This document shows, in pieces, positions 11,884 to 20,916 of a DNA stretch of 64,000 bases. The stretch lies in assembly GCF_902809855.1 (NCBI RefSeq), contig NZ_CADDWJ010000002.1, positions 930,001-994,000 on the forward strand, written 5' to 3'. Position 1 is the stretch's first letter. The number at the start of each line of letters is the position of its first letter. This DNA is from Acinetobacter sp. Marseille-Q1618. GTDB lineage: Bacteria > Pseudomonadota > Gammaproteobacteria > Pseudomonadales > Moraxellaceae. A program made the position numbers and the translations under genes. The notes under the pieces were generated by a model. It had not been told where the DNA came from. It worked only from the letters and a program-made list of their open reading frames with translations, and made no database searches.

Positions 11884-12774
11884 ATGACAGTTGCACAAGT
11901 GGCGAAAGAAAAATCATATTTAAACCGCCCAAAAGCGATTGGGATTAAAGTACGCAAGCCTAGCTTTAACCCTAAAAACATTCGTAGACATTTCTTTGCG
12001 AACTCTCCAGTGATGTCGCATTTATTGACTGCACTTTCCTCAACATTTCCGATTGGTGAGCAGTTTTTTGTGCATAGCGTGCGTAATGTACGTGACAAAA
12101 TCACTGATGAAAAGTTGCAAGCTGAAATTGCGGCTTTTATTGGACAAGAGGCGATGCACTCTAAAGCACATGCCGAGTTTAATGATGCTTGGCGTCGTGA
12201 TGATTATAATCTAGATAGTTTCCAAGCATGGTTAGGTCGTCGTGATGCATTTATCAAAAGTGTTCATCCGAAACTACAGTTAGCCGTGACCTGTGCTTTT
12301 GAGCATTTTACTGCATTATTAGGTGGTTATATTTTACGTCATCCTGAAGTGTTGCAAAGCTTAGATGAAGATGCGATTAAACTTTGGGTGTGGCATGCGA
12401 TTGAAGAAATTGAACATCGTGCAGTCGCTTTTGATGTTTATCAATCTGTTTATCATGATGATAAAACGCGTCGAGTGGTCATGCGTAATGTGACAACAGG
12501 TTTTGCAAGTTTAACTTTCTATTCTGCAACACGTTTGTTTATGCAGGATTGGCGTAAGAGTTTGCCGAAAGTGACACAAAACGCATATGGATTTTATATG
12601 ATTTCAAAAATGTTGATTTCATTGATTCCTGAGTATTTGTCTTATTACAAAGCAGATTTTCATCCTTCAGAGATTGATTACAGCAAGATTGTGGCATATT
12701 GGAAGGAAAAATTAGCAGATGAATATCATATGGAAAGTTTCCAAGAAGAAGTTCATCCACCTTTGTACAGCTAA
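11884..12774 (+). CDS. Metal-dependent hydrolase-like protein (PF10118 family)
   Basis: This 296-residue soluble protein resembles the 'predicted metal-dependent hydrolase' family (PF10118/COG3687), common in Acinetobacter and Pseudomonas and of unproven activity. Helical segments carry the acidic/His motifs that suggest a di-metal site of ferritin-like type: GQEAMHSKAHAEF, CAFEHFTALLGG and HAIEEIEHRAVAFDVY. No signal peptide or membrane segment stands out. It is a single-gene unit between the gltBD terminator and a bidirectional terminator shared with the convergent Mrp operon. The substrate is unknown. Confidence 0.85.
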   Translation: MTVAQVAKEKSYLNRPKAIGIKVRKPSFNPKNIRRHFFANSPVMSHLLTALSSTFPIGEQFFVHSVRNVRDKITDEKLQAEIAAFIGQEAMHSKAHAEFNDAWRRDDYNLDSFQAWLGRRDAFIKSVHPKLQLAVTCAFEHFTALLGGYILRHPEVLQSLDEDAIKLWVWHAIEEIEHRAVAFDVYQSVYHDDKTRRVVMRNVTTGFASLTFYSATRLFMQDWRKSLPKVTQNAYGFYMISKMLISLIPEYLSYYKADFHPSEIDYSKIVAYWKEKLADEYHMESFQEEVHPPLYS

Positions 12775-12803
12775 GATTTTGATATAAATATTGATTTAAA
12801 AAA

Positions 12804-12829
12804 AGCCAATGTTGTTCATTGGCTTTTTT
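12804..12829 (+). terminator. Bidirectional terminator between the PF10118 gene and the Mrp operon
   Basis: The stem AGCCAATG/CATTGGCT has a TTGTT loop. It is flanked by a T-run on the plus side and an A-run (T-run on the minus strand) on the other, so it can serve both convergent units. Confidence 0.9.
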
Positions 12830-12859
12830 GTTTGAAAGTTTAAAATTCGATGGAATGAG

Positions 12860-13255
12860 TTAAAGCTCATCATCCTTAAACTGTTTGATTTTACGTTGAC
12901 GTTGCCAAGGTAGAGGGCGATCAAGCGCTTCAGGAACGTCCCCCGAAGTTGAACGTAAGCGTAAATGAATCGCTGCTTGCGCAATTAAATTTGCAGATAC
13001 GGGTGCGGTAATAAAAGCAAATAAGGTAATCAATAACTCCGCAAAACCAAAACGCCCTTGAAAAGCAGCATAAATCATCGCTGCCAATAAGAAACTCCCT
13101 AATCCTAAAGTACTGGATTTGGTCGGGGCATGCAGTCGCATAAATAAGTCGGGTAATTTAACCATACCGATTCCTCCAACCAAGAGGAAGAATGCGCCTA
13201 CAATTAAGAAGAACGATACGATAATTTCCATGATTAGTTGCATATTCATCATCAT
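12860..13255 (-). CDS. mrpG: Monovalent cation/H+ antiporter subunit G (MrpG/MnhG)
   Basis: This is the last gene of the Mrp operon. The 131-residue subunit has three hydrophobic segments within the first ~95 residues (MEIIVSFFLIVGAFFLLVGGIGMVKLPD-type start, SSTLGLGSFLLAAMIYA, LLITLFAFITAPVSANLIAQAA) and a basic C-terminal tail. The MKLPDLFMRLHAPTKSSTLG stretch is characteristic of MrpG/PhaG. An AGGAG ribosome site precedes the start, and the gene begins 6 bases after mrpF. MrpG is a small structural subunit of the hetero-oligomeric antiporter. Confidence 0.93.
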   Translation of the reverse strand: MMMNMQLIMEIIVSFFLIVGAFFLLVGGIGMVKLPDLFMRLHAPTKSSTLGLGSFLLAAMIYAAFQGRFGFAELLITLFAFITAPVSANLIAQAAIHLRLRSTSGDVPEALDRPLPWQRQRKIKQFKDDEL

Positions 13256-13261
13256 TTGCTC

Positions 13262-13537
13262 CTAATCGATCACATGACCAATGGTAAAATAGCGTGCCAA
13301 TGCTGCGGTTGAAACAAAACCAAGCATCGCCACCAATAACGCACCTTCAAATAAATTGGTACTTGCCCAGTAAATACCTAAAAGTACCACCAAACAGGTT
13401 GCATTTAAAAATAAAGTATCCAAGGCTAACAAGCGATCAACAATAGATGGCCCAATAATTAAGCGATACAGACAAAATAACATGGAAATGGTCAATGCCA
13501 ATAAACTAATTCCCAACGCAAATGGCAAAATAGTCAT
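13262..13537 (-). CDS. mrpF: Monovalent cation/H+ antiporter subunit F (MrpF/MnhF)
   Basis: This 91-residue, three-helix protein carries the MrpF hallmark R/D segment (YRLIIGPSIVDRLLALDTL) between the first two membrane segments. Its start overlaps the end of mrpE by 4 bases (ATGA), indicating translational coupling. It is an essential small subunit of Mrp complexes and a homologue of bile-acid-resistance MrpF. Confidence 0.94.
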   Translation of the reverse strand: MTILPFALGISLLALTISMLFCLYRLIIGPSIVDRLLALDTLFLNATCLVVLLGIYWASTNLFEGALLVAMLGFVSTAALARYFTIGHVID

Positions 13538-14058
13538 GAATTATCTCCTTGATTTGCATTGAAAATGGCAATTAAAGGCATTTCATAACGTGTTTTAATA
13601 TCATGGATTTCAGCATCAGGATCATCTGAGCTTAATGAATGAACCAGAATATCACCACGTTCTTGATCAATTCCTGCAGTCACTGTGCCTGGCGTTGTGG
13701 TAATGATCATCGCCAGCAAAGTATTGACATGTTCATGATCTGTGTCTAAAGGCACACGGTACCATTTTGGATGCAGATTTTTGGTTGGGCCAAGCACCTG
13801 TTTCGCTACACGAATATTAGAAATAATAATATCCCACAGTACGACGAAAAACAGTTTTGTAGCTAAAACCCAGTGAATATTAGGTGTGCGTACAATAAAA
13901 GGCTGTACCAATTTAGGAATAATCACCCCTAAAACTAGTGCACAGAAAATATCAAACAGCTCAAAACTATGTCCAAGCATGAGCCAACTTAAAGCCACCA
14001 CCAATGAAACAAAAGGATGGGGAAAACAACGGTCAAGGAATGAAACTTTATTTTCCAT
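13534..14058 (-). CDS. mrpE: Monovalent cation/H+ antiporter subunit E (MrpE/MnhE)
   Basis: This 174-residue protein has two or three N-terminal membrane helices (VALSWLMLG, IFCALVLGVIIP, LFFVVLWDIIISNI) and a cytoplasmic domain with TIITTTPGTVTAGID-type conserved core (visible as MIITTTPGTVTAGIDQERG) typical of MrpE. It begins on the base after the mrpD stop and overlaps mrpF. MrpE is an accessory subunit that stabilises the Mrp complex. Confidence 0.93.
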   Translation of the reverse strand: MENKVSFLDRCFPHPFVSLVVALSWLMLGHSFELFDIFCALVLGVIIPKLVQPFIVRTPNIHWVLATKLFFVVLWDIIISNIRVAKQVLGPTKNLHPKWYRVPLDTDHEHVNTLLAMIITTTPGTVTAGIDQERGDILVHSLSSDDPDAEIHDIKTRYEMPLIAIFNANQGDNS

Positions 14059-15861
14059 TTATTGCTCCATTGGCTGTAGTTTGCTGTCACCAAGTGGTGT
14101 TTCTTCTTGCGCTTGGTGCTGAATTTGACGTTTTTTATACTCAGAAATATGCTCACCTTCTAATGTATTCGGTGAAACGATATGCGGTATAACGTGAGCA
14201 TTGGCATCAGGGCTTTCGCCACCATATTTGGTTTCTGGTAAATAATTCGGATCAAATGGCTGTACGCTAATAACTTGATTTTTTTCATCCGTTTTTAAGA
14301 TGCTATGTTGATATAACTCTGCATCTTTTAGCTGTTTTGCAGTTAACTCTAAATAGTGCACAATCGGCTGCGCACATGCCACATACAAGATCAAACCCAA
14401 CAATAAAAGATAAATGGTTTTATCATTTCGTGCTGGCGCTTTTTCAGGTAATTGTTGATAGGCTGCAAAGGCTTCTTCTTTGGGGTTATTTTCAGGTGTG
14501 GTTGCTCGCCAAAACAAGATAAAACCGACACGGGTAAAAGCTATGATACTGAATAAACTTACCAAAAGAATAATCACAATAATCCAGATTTGATAAGCAG
14601 AATCCATAGTCGCTTGTAAAATAAATACCTTACCTAAAAAGCCACTAAAAGGCGGTAAGCCTGCCATCATCAGTGCAATGATAAAGAAGCTAATAGACAG
14701 CACTTTTTCTTGCTTCATTTTAGGCGCAACTTTCAAATGATCTTTGAATGAGCCGCGTTGTGAGGTGATCCAGCCACAAAGCAGATAAAAAGAAGCGGCA
14801 ATGATGGTACTGTGTACCATGTAGTATAAGCCTGCTGACCATGCTGCTTCATTTAACAATGAAACTGCAACGAGAATCGTCCCCACTGAAGACAAAATCA
14901 TAAAACCAACAAAGCGTCTTAAGCGTTCCGCACCAATGGCTGCAATTGCACCATATAACGAGGTAATCAGTCCGATAGGCAGTAAATAATTACTGAAAAT
15001 TTGTTGTGCCCACGCATCCTGAAAAACTGTACCATTTACCCTTAAGATCGAATAAATTCCAACTTTGGTCATGATGGTAAATAATGCGGCAACAGGTGTT
15101 GCAGCAACAGCATAGGTTTTAGGCAACCAAAAACCGACAGGCAACATCGCTGCTTTGATACCAAAGACCACAAACAGTAGTAAACCACCTGCAACAGCCA
15201 GTGTATGTTGGTCATTTTCCAGTGTTGGAATAATACGAGCAACATCTGCCATATTTAGGCTACCCACGCTGCCATAAATCACGCCTAAACCAATCAGAAA
15301 CAGTGCTGAAGCCAAAAGGTTAATGGTGACGTAATGAATACCAAGTTGGAAACGTGCTTTCCCTTGCCCATGTAACAATAAGACATAAGATGCCATGAGC
15401 AAAATTTCAAAAAAGACGAATAAGTTAAATAAATCGCCTGTTAAGAACGCCCCACACACCCCCATAAGTAACAGATGTGACATGGCATGGAAATAACGTC
15501 CACGCTCATCCCATTCCTTACTTGCAAACCAGAGGAGTGGGGTAGCAAGTGCATAAGTTAACACCAGCATTAAAGCGGATAAACGGTCTAAGACCAACAC
15601 AATCCCAAATGGCGCAGACCACTCACTGAGCTGATAAACAAAGATTTGTCCAGTATTTGCTTGATAGAGATAGTACAGTGCGGTGGCAAAACCCAACACT
15701 GCAGAAATTAAACTGATACTGCGTCGCCAAGGTTGTCGCCAATCATGGGCTAAAGAGCCAGAACCAGGATTGCCTAATAAAATCAGGATAAAGCCTGTAA
15801 ATGCAGGAATTAAAATGCTGAAAATAGGAGTATGAGACAGCCAAAAATCAAGAAAACTCAT
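14059..15861 (-). CDS. mrpD: Monovalent cation/H+ antiporter subunit D (MrpD/MnhD)
   Basis: This 600-residue proton-channel subunit is homologous to complex I NuoM/NuoN. It has about 14 membrane helices with the conserved proton_antipo_M region (FVFFEILLMASYVLLLHGQ, KAAMLPVGFWLPKTYAVA, VNGTVF...). It is longer than usual for MrpD (about 500): after the last helix (~510) there is a hydrophilic tail of roughly 90 residues, rich in charged and Gln residues. The start overlaps mrpC by one base and the stop abuts mrpE. Confidence 0.94.
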   Translation of the reverse strand: MSFLDFWLSHTPIFSILIPAFTGFILILLGNPGSGSLAHDWRQPWRRSISLISAVLGFATALYYLYQANTGQIFVYQLSEWSAPFGIVLVLDRLSALMLVLTYALATPLLWFASKEWDERGRYFHAMSHLLLMGVCGAFLTGDLFNLFVFFEILLMASYVLLLHGQGKARFQLGIHYVTINLLASALFLIGLGVIYGSVGSLNMADVARIIPTLENDQHTLAVAGGLLLFVVFGIKAAMLPVGFWLPKTYAVAATPVAALFTIMTKVGIYSILRVNGTVFQDAWAQQIFSNYLLPIGLITSLYGAIAAIGAERLRRFVGFMILSSVGTILVAVSLLNEAAWSAGLYYMVHSTIIAASFYLLCGWITSQRGSFKDHLKVAPKMKQEKVLSISFFIIALMMAGLPPFSGFLGKVFILQATMDSAYQIWIIVIILLVSLFSIIAFTRVGFILFWRATTPENNPKEEAFAAYQQLPEKAPARNDKTIYLLLLGLILYVACAQPIVHYLELTAKQLKDAELYQHSILKTDEKNQVISVQPFDPNYLPETKYGGESPDANAHVIPHIVSPNTLEGEHISEYKKRQIQHQAQEETPLGDSKLQPMEQ

Positions 15862-16226
15862 TATGGCGTATCCTCACGTGGGTCAAAGTTACTCGGTTCA
15901 TCTTTGGAGTCCACATGATCTGTTCCTGATTCATAACGACTACGTAAAGCAAGTTGCACGATATAAGCAGTCGTGGCAAAACCAATCACAATTGCAGTTA
16001 AAACTAAAGCTTGTGGTAAAGGGTCTGTGATTTTTGATGGGTCTGTTAAAACCGCAGGTGCATTGATATGTACTCTGCCCATGGCAAACAAAAATAAGTT
16101 CACAGCATAACCAATCATGGCTAGACCTAAAACCACAGGAAAGGTACGCGCACGTAACAGTAAATAAATACCAGTGGCGACCAGTAAACCGATAGAAGAA
16201 GCGAGTAAAAATTCTAAACTGATCAT
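15861..16226 (-). CDS. mrpC: Monovalent cation/H+ antiporter subunit C (MrpC/MnhC)
   Basis: This 121-residue NuoK-like subunit has three membrane helices, including GLAMIGYAVNLFLFAMG and ALVLTAIVIGFATTAYIVQLALR, and a short acidic C-terminal tail. The DPLPQALVLTAIVIG motif is typical of MrpC. It lies 3 bases after mrpA and overlaps mrpD by one base. Confidence 0.95.
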   Translation of the reverse strand: MISLEFLLASSIGLLVATGIYLLLRARTFPVVLGLAMIGYAVNLFLFAMGRVHINAPAVLTDPSKITDPLPQALVLTAIVIGFATTAYIVQLALRSRYESGTDHVDSKDEPSNFDPREDTP

Positions 16227-16229
16227 GAT

Positions 16230-19067
16230 TTACTCCTTAGGTACAGGGCCAGACATGCTTGAATGTCGAGAGTCGCCAAGAACTGAGATAAGCAACATTG
16301 TTGCACCTACTACACAGATGTAGACCCCTAAGTCAAATGCTGCTGCGGAAGCGAGATGGAATTTACCGAAAATACTGGTTTCAACATAAATATGCGCACT
16401 GGTGAGAAATGGACGTCCCCAAAGCCATGCGGCAAGTCCTGTTAAACCTGCAATCACTAAGCCTGTACCAATCCAGATTTCATATAAACGACCTGACTTA
16501 GCGCGCAATAATTGCTCAGCTTTGTCTTGCCCCAAACCGATATATTGAATCACCAATGCCATCGAAGTAATCAAGCCTGCAATAAATCCACCACCTGGTA
16601 AGTTATGTCCACGTAGAAAAATATATAGACTTACAACCAAAGCCAGCGGCAATACCCATGATGCAGTCATACGAAACATTAACGGTGAAGGATTAAAGCG
16701 GAAAGTTAAGCCTTGGGTCATGGTTGTTCCGTGTGCACGCATACCATCCATCAAACACAATGCACCAATCGCAGCGATGCCCAGTACTGTTATTTCACCG
16801 AAGGTATCGAAACCACGGAAATCGACCAAAATGACATTGACGATATTTGAACCACCGCCCAATGGAATCGATTGTTGTGCAAAGAACCAAGAGATCGAAT
16901 TATGGTCACGGGTTAAAAGTAACCACGCAATCCAACCCACTCCTAAACCACCACCGATGGCTAAAATAGCATCTCGCCAACGACGTGTACGGCTTGATTC
17001 ATAAGGCGTGAGCTGTGGCAATAACGATAAGCTCATTAATAAAAGCACTGTGGTCACGACATCAACTGTGATCTGCGTCAAAGCCAAATCAGGTGCAGAC
17101 ATCGTGACAAAGACGAGTGTCACCACTAAACCGACTGCACCACTGATCAAAACAGCTTTGATGCGCTCATGGTGAAACCACAACATCATCCAGCAACCCG
17201 AGAACAACACTAACCACAATACAATTGCAACAAATGGTGCATGGGTCAGCTCTCGTGTTCCTGTGCTTAAGCCTTGATTTAGCATCGGTGTTGCAACTGA
17301 AACAATACTAAATGCCACAATCCAAAATAAATATGTTTGTAGCGAACCTGTTTCGGTAACACGTTTGATTTTTCGAGCATAAAGCAATAAATGCTTTAGG
17401 AAATTTTCAAAGATAAAAGCACCTTGTAGTGGGCCAAGTTTTGGATCAAGGTCAATTTCACGGATACGACTGCCTTTTGCCAAAGCAAAATAGAAAATCA
17501 CTCCACCGACTAAGGCGATCGCACTCATCAGTAAAGGTAAATTAAAACCATGCCAAATTGCTAAATGCACCCCCGCAAAATCAGTTGCTTGGGTGCTAGC
17601 ACGTGTGCCAGCATTGACAATATTTTCAACCAATAACGCAGGTAATAAACCCACTGCAATACATAAAATTGCTAAAAGTGTTGCAGGTGCGCGCATACCA
17701 AATGCAGGCTCATGTGCATCTTTATTGGGAACATCTTTGCCTAGACCGCCATCAAAAAATACGCCATGTACTAAACGTGTTGAATAGGCGACGGCAAATA
17801 AACCTGCTAAGGTTGCAACGATGGCTGCCAATACCACATAAGCCCCAGAAAGATTGGCTAAAAGTTCAGTAAAGAACATTTCTTTAGACAAGAAACCATT
17901 GGTCAGAGGTACACCTGCCATTGCGGCAGCGGTAATCATGGTCAATGTGCCTGTAAAAGGTAACAACTGCCACAAGCCACTGAGCTTTCTTAAATCACGA
18001 GTACCTGATTCATGGTCAATAATGCCTGCGATCATGAATAACGCAGCTTTAAATGTTGCGTGGTTAATGATATGGAAAATAGCTGCGGCAACTGCAAGCG
18101 GTGAACCGATTCCAAGCAAGCAAACAATTAAACCTAAATGGCTGATGGTCGAGTAAGCCAATAAACCTTTTAAATCTTCTTTGAAAATGGCAAAAAATGC
18201 TGCCATACACAGAGTAAATAAACCAATGCTAGTCACGATATTATGAAACAGTGCCGAACCAACAAAGATCGGTAATAAACGAGCTAATAAGAAAATCCCT
18301 GCTTTGACCATCGTTGCAGAATGCAAATAAGCCGAAACAGGAGTAGGTGCTGCCATGGCATTTGGCAACCAAAAATGAAAGGGAAATTGCGCACTTTTGG
18401 TAAATGCGCCAAGCAAAATTAGCAATAAAATAGGAACAAATAGATGACTATTTTGAACGGTATCAGTCATCGTTAAAATTTGGTCAATCTGATAGGTTTG
18501 TGTAACTTGACCGAGCAGAACAAAACCACCTAACATGGCAAGACCGCCCATGCCTGTAATGGTCAGCGCCATACGTGAACCACGTTGCGCTGCTTCATAA
18601 TTACTCCAGTACCCAACCAATAAAAATGAAGAAATACTGGTAAGCTCCCAAAACACCAATAAAATAATTAAGTTATTTGATAATGAAATACCCAACATGG
18701 CTGCCATAAACAGCATGAGTAAAAAATAAAGTTTACTTAAAGAATTTTTAGGACTTAAATAATAATAAGCATAAATATAAATCAGTGTGCCAATCCCAGT
18801 GATCAGCAGCGCAAAAATCAAACCGAGCGCATCAAGACGGAAACTTAAATCAATCCCTACTTGCGGCAACCATTGCCAACTTTGTGAAATCACAGAACCC
18901 TGAAAGACTTGCTTTGCTTGAGTCAGTAACAAGATGAAACTGGTTAAACTGACTCCTATTGCCCCTAAAGCTGTTAGCCCACGAGAAAAGCGCTTCAGCC
19001 ATGAGACAAGGGTAGTGCCGAGTATTAACGGTAGCAAGATGATAATCGGTAGCACACGTATGTCCAT
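16230..19067 (-). CDS. mrpA: Monovalent cation/H+ antiporter subunit A fused to subunit B (MrpAB)
   Basis: This 945-residue NuoL-like antiporter subunit has the proton_antipo core (LLVFWELTSISSFLLVGYW, AQFPFHFWLPNAMAAPTPVSAYLHSATMVKAG), then an MbeD/DUF4040-like segment (TMSAPDLALTQITVDVVTTVLLLMSLSLLP). The last ~150 residues correspond to MrpB (FLRGHNLPGGGFIAGLITSMALVIQYI), a fusion that explains why no separate mrpB exists. The frame opens 15 codons earlier at a TTG (19112), but the ATG at 19067 directly precedes the first hydrophobic helix and is preferred. It heads the six-gene operon, which exchanges Na+ or K+ for protons at the inner membrane. Confidence 0.94.
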   Translation of the reverse strand: MDIRVLPIIILLPLILGTTLVSWLKRFSRGLTALGAIGVSLTSFILLLTQAKQVFQGSVISQSWQWLPQVGIDLSFRLDALGLIFALLITGIGTLIYIYAYYYLSPKNSLSKLYFLLMLFMAAMLGISLSNNLIILLVFWELTSISSFLLVGYWSNYEAAQRGSRMALTITGMGGLAMLGGFVLLGQVTQTYQIDQILTMTDTVQNSHLFVPILLLILLGAFTKSAQFPFHFWLPNAMAAPTPVSAYLHSATMVKAGIFLLARLLPIFVGSALFHNIVTSIGLFTLCMAAFFAIFKEDLKGLLAYSTISHLGLIVCLLGIGSPLAVAAAIFHIINHATFKAALFMIAGIIDHESGTRDLRKLSGLWQLLPFTGTLTMITAAAMAGVPLTNGFLSKEMFFTELLANLSGAYVVLAAIVATLAGLFAVAYSTRLVHGVFFDGGLGKDVPNKDAHEPAFGMRAPATLLAILCIAVGLLPALLVENIVNAGTRASTQATDFAGVHLAIWHGFNLPLLMSAIALVGGVIFYFALAKGSRIREIDLDPKLGPLQGAFIFENFLKHLLLYARKIKRVTETGSLQTYLFWIVAFSIVSVATPMLNQGLSTGTRELTHAPFVAIVLWLVLFSGCWMMLWFHHERIKAVLISGAVGLVVTLVFVTMSAPDLALTQITVDVVTTVLLLMSLSLLPQLTPYESSRTRRWRDAILAIGGGLGVGWIAWLLLTRDHNSISWFFAQQSIPLGGGSNIVNVILVDFRGFDTFGEITVLGIAAIGALCLMDGMRAHGTTMTQGLTFRFNPSPLMFRMTASWVLPLALVVSLYIFLRGHNLPGGGFIAGLITSMALVIQYIGLGQDKAEQLLRAKSGRLYEIWIGTGLVIAGLTGLAAWLWGRPFLTSAHIYVETSIFGKFHLASAAAFDLGVYICVVGATMLLISVLGDSRHSSMSGPVPKE

Positions 19068-19491
19068 TGTCTTGAATAGGTGATGAAACCTATAGTGAAT
19101 TTTATCTTTCAAGGATTTGAGGAAAGCAAAGAACTATCCAATGACTTAAATCTTGAAAGCCGAAAAATATGTTAGAAAAACAAAAAAATAAGTTGTATTG
19201 CACAACTTGATAAAACGATTGAAAAATCGATATGAATTGAAAAATCTAATTCATATTGATTTTTTCATCTTATTACATGAGCAGTTCAACATCAATTTAT
19301 TTTGTTAGTTTTTGCACAAACACGTATGATTATACGTCTTATGCAACAATAAATTTGTTTAAAAATTATTCAACAAGCGTAAAGTTTTAATGTGCTGTTG
19401 CCAAAAGTTGATTTTTACTTAGCGCAACTGTCTCTCAGGCGATATTCATGATTTGAGAAATAAGCCTATTTCTTTCATTAGAATATATCAA
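19068..19491. other. Gene-free region upstream of the Mrp operon (424 bases)
   Basis: There is no ORF of substance. It must hold the Mrp promoter and the 3' end of the AAA ATPase transcript. Three palindromes are visible: AAGTTGT/ACAACTT with a 5-base spacer (19190-19208), the long repeat at 19222-19264, and ACGTAT/ATACGT with a 4-base spacer (19322-19337). The two short ones could be operators. Confidence 0.6.
19222..19264 (-). terminator. Long inverted repeat, probable terminator of the AAA ATPase gene
   Basis: The 17-base arms (19222-19238 and 19248-19264) pair with one G-T wobble around a 9-base spacer. The outer ends are A/T runs, so on the minus strand it forms a stem ending in a T-run 230 bases after the ATPase stop. 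It could instead act in the Mrp leader. Confidence 0.5.
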
Positions 19492-20880
19492 TTACAACAC
19501 TGACTTTGGCGAAGTCTGGTCATCATCAATGTGCAATAATGCACGCAATTGTTGCTGCTCTTGGGCTGACAGTTTTTGGAATTGAGCAAAAAGTTGATCT
19601 ACGGCTGATACGGTTTCTTCTTCAATAATAGTTTCTGCTTCATTATCTTCAGAAGCTTGGTCTTGTAAACTGACATAAAGCTGTTCTAAATCTGCCTGAT
19701 ATTGTTCCAGTTGAAGTTCTTGAATTTTTTGTTGTTGAAGTTGCAAGCACTGTATATTTTCACCAGATTCAAATAAATATTCATGCAGGGTACTCGTAAT
19801 AATTTGAAGCTGTGGAAAAGCTTGATGCAAGCGAGGCAAAATCAGTTGCGCATGATCTTGATCTAAACCAATGTCAATCTGGTCAATCAATAAAATCCCA
19901 TCACCTTCTAAACATGGATATAAACTCAAAGGATTAAGCAAACATAAGCGCCGTACAATATCACCGACTAAAGCGATCCAGTTTTTAATACTGTTCGAAA
20001 GTTGCTGAAAAGGTTGGTTTTTATGTTGATAAGTCACCATTAATTGCAGTTTTGGTTGATATTCTATAAAAATATCAGTGAGTTCAGGCAGAACGGTATT
20101 TAAACTTTGTTTAAGTGCTTGCAGGTTTGGGCTGTGTAAATGACTACGTGCTTGCAACAAAGCGCTTTGAAAATTTGAGTCGGTTTTAACTGAATCACTT
20201 GGCAGCGTTGAACGCTCACTTTTATTTAAAATTTGCTGAAATAACTGTGCTGCTTGTGCATTTTCAATATCGCTGATTTCTCGAAACCACTCAAAAAAAC
20301 GTGCAAAAGTGGTAAATGGAATCGCTGTTAATTCATAGGCTGCGCTACTTTGCATCACTGCAGGATTGTTTTTATTGAGTAAATTAACCTCATTAATAAA
20401 ACGATCTACAGGATAATAGGCAATCATGGGTAAACCCTGCAAAGGGTCTTGCTGAATAGCTTTTAAATATAAAGCGACCAATTGTTCAAGCTGAGTAATT
20501 TCCGTGCGACTGACACCTACGCCATTGGCATTTAAGGTTTTATACAGTTGCCATGAGCAAATCGAATGATCTTGTGCGTTTGAATCACTACTTTCAGGCA
20601 ATCTGCCTAATTCATGCGGAATTTGGATCGCAATATCGATTTTAGCCTGTAAGCGGTTTTGCATAATGTCTTGATCTAACATGACTACGCCGGGTGTGCG
20701 TAAATCTTTAAAACGAGCTGCAAACCATGTTAAAGATTGGTAGATATTTTTTAAAATGGCTGTCTTACCCGAAGCCTGCGCACCTAAAATGACAGTAAGT
20801 GGTTGCTGTGCTGGGCGCAACTCTAATTTTAGATCTGCAAAATGATAAACGTGACGCAGATGAATGGAGAGAAGTTTCAT
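19492..20880 (-). CDS. AAA/ABC-type ATPase with altered Walker B
   Basis: This 462-residue cytoplasmic protein has the RecF/SMC-like AAA fold: Walker A GAQASGKT at residues 33-40, a degenerate signature region (QQLSNSIKNWIAL) and Walker B ILLIDQIDIGLD, followed by an H-loop-like TSTLHEYL. The position normally occupied by the catalytic glutamate after the Walker B aspartate is glutamine (codon CAG). This would be expected to slow ATP hydrolysis strongly. The C-terminus is Gln/Glu-rich and probably coiled. No TOPRIM or nuclease motif is visible, so it is not a plain OLD/GajA protein. It follows the UvrD-like helicase gene after 36 bases on the same strand. The function is unknown. Confidence 0.8.
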   Translation of the reverse strand: MKLLSIHLRHVYHFADLKLELRPAQQPLTVILGAQASGKTAILKNIYQSLTWFAARFKDLRTPGVVMLDQDIMQNRLQAKIDIAIQIPHELGRLPESSDSNAQDHSICSWQLYKTLNANGVGVSRTEITQLEQLVALYLKAIQQDPLQGLPMIAYYPVDRFINEVNLLNKNNPAVMQSSAAYELTAIPFTTFARFFEWFREISDIENAQAAQLFQQILNKSERSTLPSDSVKTDSNFQSALLQARSHLHSPNLQALKQSLNTVLPELTDIFIEYQPKLQLMVTYQHKNQPFQQLSNSIKNWIALVGDIVRRLCLLNPLSLYPCLEGDGILLIDQIDIGLDQDHAQLILPRLHQAFPQLQIITSTLHEYLFESGENIQCLQLQQQKIQELQLEQYQADLEQLYVSLQDQASEDNEAETIIEEETVSAVDQLFAQFQKLSAQEQQQLRALLHIDDDQTSPKSVL

Positions 20881-20916
20881 ACTATACCTGCAAATATCAA
20901 TGAGCGTTTTTAAAGG

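Noticed and set aside
13886..14192. Plus-strand frames opposite mrpD/mrpE
   Set aside because: They are antisense shadows of well-supported Mrp genes with no own start signals.
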